Below, one piece after another: positions 34,717-40,153 of a DNA stretch of 40,153 nt. The notes beneath the pieces are model-generated. The model was not told where the DNA came from, made no database searches, and was given only the letters and a program-made list of their open reading frames with translations. Where the stretch lies: assembly GCF_001468485.1 (NCBI RefSeq), contig NZ_LODI01000007.1, positions 54,339 to 94,491 on the forward strand, given 5' to 3'. The position numbers were made by a program, and so were the translations under genes. Numbering within the stretch: position 1 is the stretch's first letter; each line of letters opens with the position of its first letter. The stretch comes from Pseudoalteromonas sp. H71 (GTDB lineage: Bacteria > Pseudomonadota > Gammaproteobacteria > Enterobacterales > Alteromonadaceae).

Positions 34717-36390
34717 TTATTTTTTACCTGTGTAAGCGTCGTTGTGAACGCCCGCTGCACGACCAGAAGGGTCTGCATTGTTTTGGAACGACTCATCCCA
34801 AGCAAGTGCTTCAGGAGTTGAACAAGCAACTGACTTGCCATGTGGTACACACTTTGCTGATGCGTCACCTGGGAAGTGCGACTCAAAAATAGTACGGTAG
34901 TAGTAAGCTTCTTTTGAATCAGGGGTATTAATAGGGTATTTGAACTTTGCATTAGCAAGGTCTTGATCGCTTACTTGCTCTTCAACATACTCTTTTAATG
35001 TATCTATCCAGCTGTAACCAACACCATCAGAAAACTGTTCTTTTTGGCGCCATAAAACTTCATCTGGTAAATAACCGCCAAAACCTTCACGTAAAATATG
35101 CTTTTCAATTTTGCCATCTTTGCACATTTTTGCTTCAGGATTGATGCGCATAGCAACATCAACAAATTCTTTATCAAGGAATGGTACGCGTGCTTCAACG
35201 CCCCATGCGGCCATCGACTTATTAGCGCGCAGGCAGTCAAACATATGAAGTTTAGAAACTTTACGGTTTAGTTCTTCATGAAACTCTTGTGCATTAGGAG
35301 CCTTGTGGAAATATAAGTAACCACCAAATAATTCATCTGCACCTTCACCAGAAAGAACCATTTTAATACCCATGGCTTTAATTTGACGCGCCATTAAATA
35401 CATAGGGGTTGATGCACGAATTGTGGTTACATCATAGGTTTCTATGTGGTAAATGACCTCTCGAAGCGCATCAATACCTTCTTGAATAGTAAAAATGATA
35501 GGGTGATGCACCGTACCAATCATATCTGCAACTTTTTGAGCCGCCGCTAAATCGGGCGAACCTTCAAGGCCAACTGAAAATGAGTGAAGTTTGGGCCACC
35601 AAGCATCGCTTTCGTCGTTATCTTCAATACGTTTAGCAGCAAAACGCTGTGTAATAGCAGAAATAACTGATGAGTCTAATCCACCTGACAGTAATACACC
35701 GTATGGTACATCACACATAAGTTGGCGTTTAACGGCTGCTTCTAATGCGTCTTTTACATCTGCCGACTCTGCGCTGTTATCTTTAACTGCGTCGAAAGTT
35801 TGCCAATCACGTTTGTAATAAGGCTTAAGTTCACCATCTTTACTGTAAAGGTAATGGCCAGGGGGGAATTCTTCAATGTGTTTACAAATTGGAGAAAGTG
35901 CTTTCAGCTCAGAGGCAACATAAAAGTTACCATGTTCATCGTGGCCAGTGTAAAGCGGTATAATACCGATATGATCACGACCAATTAAGTAGGCGTCATT
36001 TTCTTCATCGTATAGGCAAAACGCAAAAATACCATTTAAGTCATCTAAAAACTCAGGGCCTTTTTGTTTGTATAGCGCTAAGATAACTTCACAATCAGAC
36101 TGCGTCTGGAACGTAAAATCAGTGTCTAAATTCGCAGCTAACTCTTTGTGATTATATATTTCCCCATTTACCGCTAATATATTCGTTTTTTCTGGGTTGT
36201 ATAAAGGTTGCGCACCGCTAGATACGCCAACAATTGCAAGACGCTCATGAACTAAAACTGCTTTTTCAGACGCGTAAACACCAGACCAATCTGGCCCTCG
36301 GTGTCGTAGTAATTTTGACATTTCAATTGCTTGGGTACGCAATTGAGCGGGATCAGATTTTATATCTAATACCCCAAAGATTGAACACAT
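34717..36390 (-). CDS. asnB: Asparagine synthase (glutamine-hydrolysing) AsnB
   Basis: Makes asparagine from aspartate, glutamine and ATP. The 557 residues (554 in E. coli) start MCSIFGVLD, with Cys2 as the exposed N-terminal nucleophile of the glutaminase domain (about 2-190; RGPDWSG and NGEIYNH are signature pieces). The synthetase domain has the ATP pyrophosphatase loop LLSGGLDSS (about 232-240) and VLSGEGADELFGGY. WRQKEQFSDGVGY and DPSGRAAGVH near the C-terminus are family-conserved. GAGGAG precedes the ATG. A dyad at 36417-36442 lies just upstream. Confidence 0.97.
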   Translation of the reverse strand: MCSIFGVLDIKSDPAQLRTQAIEMSKLLRHRGPDWSGVYASEKAVLVHERLAIVGVSSGAQPLYNPEKTNILAVNGEIYNHKELAANLDTDFTFQTQSDCEVILALYKQKGPEFLDDLNGIFAFCLYDEENDAYLIGRDHIGIIPLYTGHDEHGNFYVASELKALSPICKHIEEFPPGHYLYSKDGELKPYYKRDWQTFDAVKDNSAESADVKDALEAAVKRQLMCDVPYGVLLSGGLDSSVISAITQRFAAKRIEDNDESDAWWPKLHSFSVGLEGSPDLAAAQKVADMIGTVHHPIIFTIQEGIDALREVIYHIETYDVTTIRASTPMYLMARQIKAMGIKMVLSGEGADELFGGYLYFHKAPNAQEFHEELNRKVSKLHMFDCLRANKSMAAWGVEARVPFLDKEFVDVAMRINPEAKMCKDGKIEKHILREGFGGYLPDEVLWRQKEQFSDGVGYSWIDTLKEYVEEQVSDQDLANAKFKYPINTPDSKEAYYYRTIFESHFPGDASAKCVPHGKSVACSTPEALAWDESFQNNADPSGRAAGVHNDAYTGKK

Positions 36391-36416
36391 AGTAACTCCT
36401 CATTCCTATTATGTGT

Positions 36417-36442
36417 GCAGAACAGCCAATTTGCTGAACTGC
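36417..36442 (-). promoter_or_regulatory. Imperfect dyad upstream of asnB
   Basis: GCAGAACAGC (36417-36426) and GCTGAACTGC (36433-36442) are inverted repeats with 8 of 10 pairs around CAATTT, 27 bases before the asnB start. It may be an operator or a leader hairpin. No regulator can be named. Confidence 0.35.
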
Positions 36443-36678
36443 GAACCCTTGTTTTATCAGAAATAATTACTCAAGTCACACAGCTTTTGCAATTAATTAA
36501 GAATAATTTATGCACCAATGTTTAACTCGTTGCACCTTGTTGGTTAATAGGGCGAAACTCTGATTATTTTTACATCAATTTGCTGTGTAAACTCTGAACT
36601 ATTAATTAGACAATCAAGCAGGCCGAACTTGTTTATGTAACTAAGTAGTGCAATGAACTACATTAAATTACGCGCGGT

Positions 36679-37629
36679 TTAACGTCCCCCATTATTGCCT
36701 AGGCCTCTACTTTTAAGTGCAATGCTTAACTGGTTTAAATGGCCTTTGAGTTTTTGTTTAGCTTTTAGTGCTTGTTCAAACGTCACGTATTCAAATTCAA
36801 TTGTATCTAGCGGTTTATATTGAGCAAATTGATGTAAATCTGCTTCAATGACGGTGCCTAATAAGGGATAACCTCCCGTTGTTTGTGCATCGTTTAACAA
36901 TACAATGGGTTCTCCATTTGGGGGCAGTTGGATACTTCCTGGACTCACAGCAAGAGAAGGTAATGAGTGTGAGTGAGTTAAAGAATAATCATCACTTTGG
37001 AGTCTTACGCCCATACGGTTACTATTGTGACTCACTTTAAACGACGACTGAGTAAACCCATTAATGATCTGTTTGGAGAAAAGCTCTGCGTATGGGCTTG
37101 GGTATACACGCACAATTTTACGTTTTGGCGGCATAAGTGCGCCGCATTGAGTAAATTCTGATTGGTAAGGAGTAATTTTAATATTGTCACCGGCTATGAG
37201 CGATTTGCCATTTAGTCCGCCAAAACCAGCATTTAAATCAGTGGCTCTAGAATTCATAATAACCGAGCTTTGAATTCCCCCTTTAACGGCAATGTAGGCT
37301 CTTAATCCGGCTCTCCCTGTTGAAAACTTAAGCACTTGTTTTTGTTTTACATTGTATGTCCAACCCGGGTAAATAGGTTTTTCATCAAGTGTTGCATTTA
37401 AATCAGCACCAAATAAGGCAATAACTGTGTTGCATTCAAACTCAAGTTCGCACATGCCAACAGTCACCTCAAGCACAGCGGCATTTTTATCATTATTTAA
37501 AAGGCAGTTTGCTATGGTTTGTGCATAAGGGTCTAAGCTACCAGACTGACTAACGCCTAAATGGCGGTATCCGCTGCGTCCAAAATCTTGAATGGTCAGT
37601 AATGGGCCACTTTTAATCACTTTAATCAT
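36679..37629 (-). CDS. pxpC: 5-oxoprolinase subunit C (biotin-dependent carboxyltransferase-like, KipA family)
   Basis: One subunit of the prokaryotic PxpABC 5-oxoprolinase, which opens pyroglutamate to glutamate with ATP. The 316 residues carry the family signatures TIQDFGRSGYRHLGVSQSG (about 12-30), DPYAQTIANCLL, GFGGLNGK, SNRMGVRLQ and DAQTTGGYPLLG. The gene follows pxpB by three bases, with GGGGA as ribosome binding site. In Bacillus the homologue KipA opposes the kinase inhibitor KipI. The expected third subunit gene pxpA is not in the window. Confidence 0.92.
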   Translation of the reverse strand: MIKVIKSGPLLTIQDFGRSGYRHLGVSQSGSLDPYAQTIANCLLNNDKNAAVLEVTVGMCELEFECNTVIALFGADLNATLDEKPIYPGWTYNVKQKQVLKFSTGRAGLRAYIAVKGGIQSSVIMNSRATDLNAGFGGLNGKSLIAGDNIKITPYQSEFTQCGALMPPKRKIVRVYPSPYAELFSKQIINGFTQSSFKVSHNSNRMGVRLQSDDYSLTHSHSLPSLAVSPGSIQLPPNGEPIVLLNDAQTTGGYPLLGTVIEADLHQFAQYKPLDTIEFEYVTFEQALKAKQKLKGHLNQLSIALKSRGLGNNGGR

Positions 37630-37632
37630 GAT

Positions 37633-38283
37633 TTATTTCCCCACCGAAATAGGTATAAATTCGAGCGTATCACCTGGCTGTATTAAACATGGTTTTTTTA
37701 GCTTTGCATCAAACAAGGGCGTGTCAGTATGGCCAATAATATGCCAACCACCGGGCGAATCTGAAGGGTAAATCGCTGTTTGCTCAGCGCCAATAGCAAC
37801 AGAGCCTTTAGGCACTTTTAGGCGAGGCTCGGAACGTCTTGGTGTATAAAGATGTTCGTTTAACCCGTTTAAGTATGCAAAACCAGGTAGAAACCCTAAA
37901 AATAAAACAGCGTACCGCGCTTCACTGTGAAGATTAATGACGTCATCAATACTTAAATTATGAAAGTTGGCAACGTAGTTTAAATCTGCCCCATTGTAAT
38001 GCATCTTAATTTTATGATGTTTAGCAACAAACTCATTTGGCTTAATGTTATTCCAAATACCTAGTAATTCTTCATGCCATTTGGCTAACTCTATTTCTTG
38101 CTTAAGATACAAAGTGAGTGAGTTCATAGCAGGTACAACGTCAATAAATGAACCACTTGTACTACAGTGGCTTGCTAAAGACCAAATTTTATTTTGAATA
38201 CTGAGAGTATCGTTAGCGCTTAAATGAGATGCATCAAACAATAAGCTATTGTTTGATAAAGCGTAAACGTGAGGATTTTGCAT
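37633..38283 (-). CDS. pxpB: 5-oxoprolinase subunit B (KipI/allophanate hydrolase subunit 1 family)
   Basis: Partner of PxpC in 5-oxoproline hydrolysis. The 216 residues (about 218 in E. coli) have the core signature FLGFLPGFAYLNGL (about 131-144) followed by TPRRSEPRLKVPKGSVAIG and IYPSDSPGGWHIIG (about 170-183). It is the first gene of a two-gene minus-strand operon with pxpC and is divergent from msrAB, 246 bases away. AGG lies eight bases before the ATG. The alternative KipI-like role (inhibition of a histidine kinase) is known only from Bacillus. Confidence 0.92.
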   Translation of the reverse strand: MQNPHVYALSNNSLLFDASHLSANDTLSIQNKIWSLASHCSTSGSFIDVVPAMNSLTLYLKQEIELAKWHEELLGIWNNIKPNEFVAKHHKIKMHYNGADLNYVANFHNLSIDDVINLHSEARYAVLFLGFLPGFAYLNGLNEHLYTPRRSEPRLKVPKGSVAIGAEQTAIYPSDSPGGWHIIGHTDTPLFDAKLKKPCLIQPGDTLEFIPISVGK

Positions 38284-38403
38284 TGGTAAAACCTAATTCG
38301 GACATCATTAAGCAAACCTAACACATATTGAGTTAATTATTGACAACCTTGAGACTAACAAAAAATATTTTATACAAAATAGTTAATACACGAATTCTGT
38401 AAT

Positions 38404-38418
38404 CTCATTACCAATGAG
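38404..38418. promoter_or_regulatory. Small dyad in the pxpB/msrAB divergent promoter region
   Basis: CTCATT (38404-38409), ACC, AATGAG (38413-38418) is a perfect 6-bp dyad about midway between the two divergent starts. It could be a shared operator; the evidence is only symmetry and position. Confidence 0.25.
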
Positions 38419-38529
38419 GTTTAAAAGTAAACTTTATATCTTCAGCCTCGTAATAAATAAGTACGCAGTTTGAAATAATAATCAAGATTAAATGGTCTCA
38501 ATGAGTACGGACTTGTTTAGAGGTATATT

Positions 38530-39819
38530 ATGAATTATCAGCAATTATTATATTTATCGGGCGCTGCCATTATATTTAGCGCAGGCACTTTTGCTTTATC
38601 AATGGAAAAAGTAGAACAAAGCAATGTAGATGCGAGCATGCATGTGGAAACCCTTGTACTAGGTTCGGGGTGTTTTTGGGGCGCAGAAAAGCGCTATGAA
38701 GCACTAGAAGGAGTGATTGATGCAGAGTCTGGCTATGCTGATGGGAAAGGCTTCGAGGCTACTTACAGAAATATTACTAAGCAATCACGTCGTTTTGACG
38801 AAAATAACTTCGCTGAAGTAGTTAAAGTTACTTACAACAGCAATATTATTTCCTCACAAGCATTACTTAAAAATTACTTTGAAAGTCACGATCCTACCCA
38901 GCTAAACAAACAAGGTAACGACATTGGTACGCAATACCGTTCAATTATTTTAACGAGCAACAATGAGCAAAGTGACACTGCTTTCAAGGTTAAAGCGCAG
39001 TACCAACAATTATTAACCAATGCAGGGTATGGAGATATAGTCACTGCAATAAAGCCACTCGAGGGGTTTATTGCCGCGGAAGAATACCATCAAAATTATT
39101 TACAGAAAAATCCTAATGGCTATTGCCCTGATCATTCTACTGGTGTTGTTTTTGAACCAGTACCTGATGAAACTAAAGACAACACTGCATTGTTAGCAGG
39201 TAAGCAAATAGTGGTTATAGACTCACGCGATTATTGCCCCTACTGCGAGAAGTTTAAAAAAGAGGTGGCGAATGACTACAAAGGAACGATTCCTTTATCA
39301 TTTAGATTTGCCGATCAATTAGATGGATTAACGATTAAATCGGCTACTTGGGCAACACCGACTATTCTATTTTTAGAAAATGGCGAAGAAGTATACGGAC
39401 GCCAGGGCTATGCAAACCGCGATACTTTTTATAAAGCCCTAGGGGCATTTAAATTAGGAAATAGCGAAGCCTATAAGGTCGCATTTAATGCCAAAACAGA
39501 TCGTCCTTATTGTAAAGAATACAAAATATTTAAAAATACTCCAGATGGTACCTTTGTTGACAAGCTCAGTGGAGAGGCTTTGTTTGATACCCGTGATCGC
39601 TTTAATTCTGGCACAGGTTGGCTGTCGTTTACGCACCCTGTTAAAAATAGTGTAACCGAACATGAAGACAACAGTTGGGGCATGCAGCGCATAGAGTTGA
39701 GGTCTAAAAGTTCAGGAATTCATTTAGGTCACTTATTTCCGGGCGAAGGCCCAAGAGGGGAAGACAGATATTGTATCAATGCAACCGTATTAGACTTTAT
39801 ACCTCGCGATAATAGCTAA
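38530..39819 (+). CDS. msrAB: Exported MsrA-thioredoxin-like-MsrB fusion (methionine sulfoxide reductase)
   Basis: Repairs both stereoisomers of methionine sulfoxide, probably in the periplasm: an N-terminal hydrophobic signal or anchor spans about 5-22. MsrA covers about 38-212, with catalytic Cys48 in GSGCFWGAE and a recycling candidate Cys199. A thioredoxin-like domain covers about 224-305, with CPYC at 236-239 and the cis-Pro region WATPT (274-278). MsrB covers about 320-426, with FNSGTGW, HLGHLFPGEGP and catalytic Cys415 in RYCIN; the two CxxC zinc knuckles of common MsrB are absent. The order differs from Neisseria PilB (Trx-MsrA-MsrB). GAGG precedes the ATG. In-protein electron supply to both reductases is inference. 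Confidence 0.93.
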   Translation: MNYQQLLYLSGAAIIFSAGTFALSMEKVEQSNVDASMHVETLVLGSGCFWGAEKRYEALEGVIDAESGYADGKGFEATYRNITKQSRRFDENNFAEVVKVTYNSNIISSQALLKNYFESHDPTQLNKQGNDIGTQYRSIILTSNNEQSDTAFKVKAQYQQLLTNAGYGDIVTAIKPLEGFIAAEEYHQNYLQKNPNGYCPDHSTGVVFEPVPDETKDNTALLAGKQIVVIDSRDYCPYCEKFKKEVANDYKGTIPLSFRFADQLDGLTIKSATWATPTILFLENGEEVYGRQGYANRDTFYKALGAFKLGNSEAYKVAFNAKTDRPYCKEYKIFKNTPDGTFVDKLSGEALFDTRDRFNSGTGWLSFTHPVKNSVTEHEDNSWGMQRIELRSKSSGIHLGHLFPGEGPRGEDRYCINATVLDFIPRDNS

Positions 39820-39829
39820 CATTACATAT

Positions 39830-39845
39830 AAACCAATTGGTCTAT
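39830..39845. promoter_or_regulatory. Palindrome resembling a TetR-family (NemR-like) operator
   Basis: TAAACCAATTGGTCTA has a perfect 10-bp palindromic core (ACCAATTGGT, 39832-39841) and differs by one base from TAGACC-N4-GGTCTA, which I recall as the NemR box. No gene with a start follows it inside the window, so its target is unclear. Confidence 0.3.
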
Positions 39846-40013
39846 AAGTAAAGTTAGTCCACTGAATTAAGTGACGGTGTGAGGGTATGGAAACATTGCC
39901 TAGTAAATAATTACGCTAAAGTTATTTAAAAGAGAGTTTTGTACGTTGGCAGTGGCGCTAGGTGGGTAAGGGTTACTATTTATGTAATGTTTTACTCGTT
40001 TGTAAATAGGCAT

Positions 40014-40042
40014 AAAAAAGCCCTTAATTACTTAAGGGCTTT
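40014..40042 (-). terminator. Rho-independent terminator, minus-facing
   Basis: AAAGCCCTTAA (40017-40027) pairs with TTAAGGGCTTT (40032-40042) around TTAC. Six A at 40014-40019 give the T run on the minus strand, so it mainly serves a transcript coming from beyond the right edge; it may also stop msrAB. Confidence 0.7.
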
Positions 40043-40080
40043 CAAATATTTGGGATAGGGTGTAATTAAGTTGTAAAATA

Positions 40081-40120
40081 AAACAGCCCAAACTAGGTCA
40101 CCACCTAACTTGAACTGTTT
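40081..40120. repeat. Long imperfect hairpin near the window end
   Basis: Arms 40081-40098 and 40103-40120 pair at 14 of 18 positions around a CACC loop, with two small internal bulges. A T run (TTTTT) follows on the plus strand. It could be another terminator or the edge of a repeated element. Confidence 0.5.
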
Positions 40121-40153
40121 TTCACACTGACAACATCTTCACACACAATAAAG

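Larger units (their letters stand above)
39820..40153. other. Gene-free right end of the window
   Basis: No supportable open frame. It contains a palindrome (39830-39845), a terminator-like hairpin whose T run points to the minus strand (40014-40042) and a longer imperfect hairpin (40081-40120). The pattern suggests that a minus-strand transcript entering from the right ends here. Confidence 0.5.

Noticed and set aside
34665..34892. Plus-strand open frame opposite the end of asnB
   Set aside because: It starts inside the asnB terminator palindrome and otherwise lies antisense to conserved asnB codons.
40081..40120. Hairpin at the window end as an integron attC site
   Set aside because: GTTAGGT fits one core site, but it is in the interior rather than at the outer end, and no matching partner core is present.
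1..40153. CRISPR arrays, insertion sequences, prophage, toxin-antitoxin or restriction genes
   Set aside because: None was found on reading the frames and intergenic regions; content is core metabolism and transport.

Overview
The window looks like a chromosomal segment of a marine gammaproteobacterium of the Alteromonadales, most likely Pseudoalteromonas. This is inferred from the AT-rich base composition, the protein sequences and the gene order; no database search was possible. I see no phage, transposase, integrase, CRISPR array, tRNA or rRNA gene. Almost all of it is core-genome content, and no clearly new multi-gene system is visible.

Layout. Bases 1-5.7 kb: a small membrane protein, the peptidyl-prolyl isomerase fklB, a histidine-rich TonB-dependent receptor under two Zur-like operators (probably zinc uptake), a YkgJ-type cysteine-cluster protein, a small TPR-like protein, and a DUF1287 gene broken by an in-frame TGA. 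Bases 5.7-11.3 kb, minus strand: the class Ia ribonucleotide reductase operon nrdA-nrdB-yfaE, with paired NrdR-type boxes and a consensus DnaA box upstream, then ubiG and a HAD phosphatase (gph or mupP) read toward it. Bases 11.4-21.9 kb, plus strand: gyrA, serC-aroA, cmk-rpsA-ihfB, lapA-lapB, pyrF. This combines the order known from Pseudomonas (ubiG/mupP/gyrA/serC/aroA/cmk/rpsA/ihfB) with the lapA-lapB-pyrF order of E. coli.

Bases 21.9-32.7 kb: a small four-cysteine exported protein, a DEAD-box helicase/CvfB operon (minus), trhO, a two-gene RND efflux operon with an inverted repeat over its promoter, and a cNMP/CBS/DUF294 signalling protein paired with a DnaQ-like exonuclease. Bases 32.7-40.1 kb: a BCCT osmolyte transporter, asnB, pxpB-pxpC (5-oxoprolinase subunits without pxpA), and an exported MsrA-thioredoxin-like-MsrB fusion. 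The last 330 bases hold no gene but contain two hairpins and a palindrome.

Most notable: the Zur-type double operator with the receptor's -10 box inside one operator; the NrdR box pair about 31 bp apart plus a DnaA box ahead of nrdAB; the CGA-to-TGA-like nonsense lesion in DUF1287; the MsrA-Trx-MsrB domain order with an apparently zinc-free MsrB; and the inverted repeat on the RND promoter. Several starts were moved from the longest open frame to the one supported by family length and ribosome binding site (nrdA, nrdB, ubiG, rpsA, the helicase, the small exported protein).
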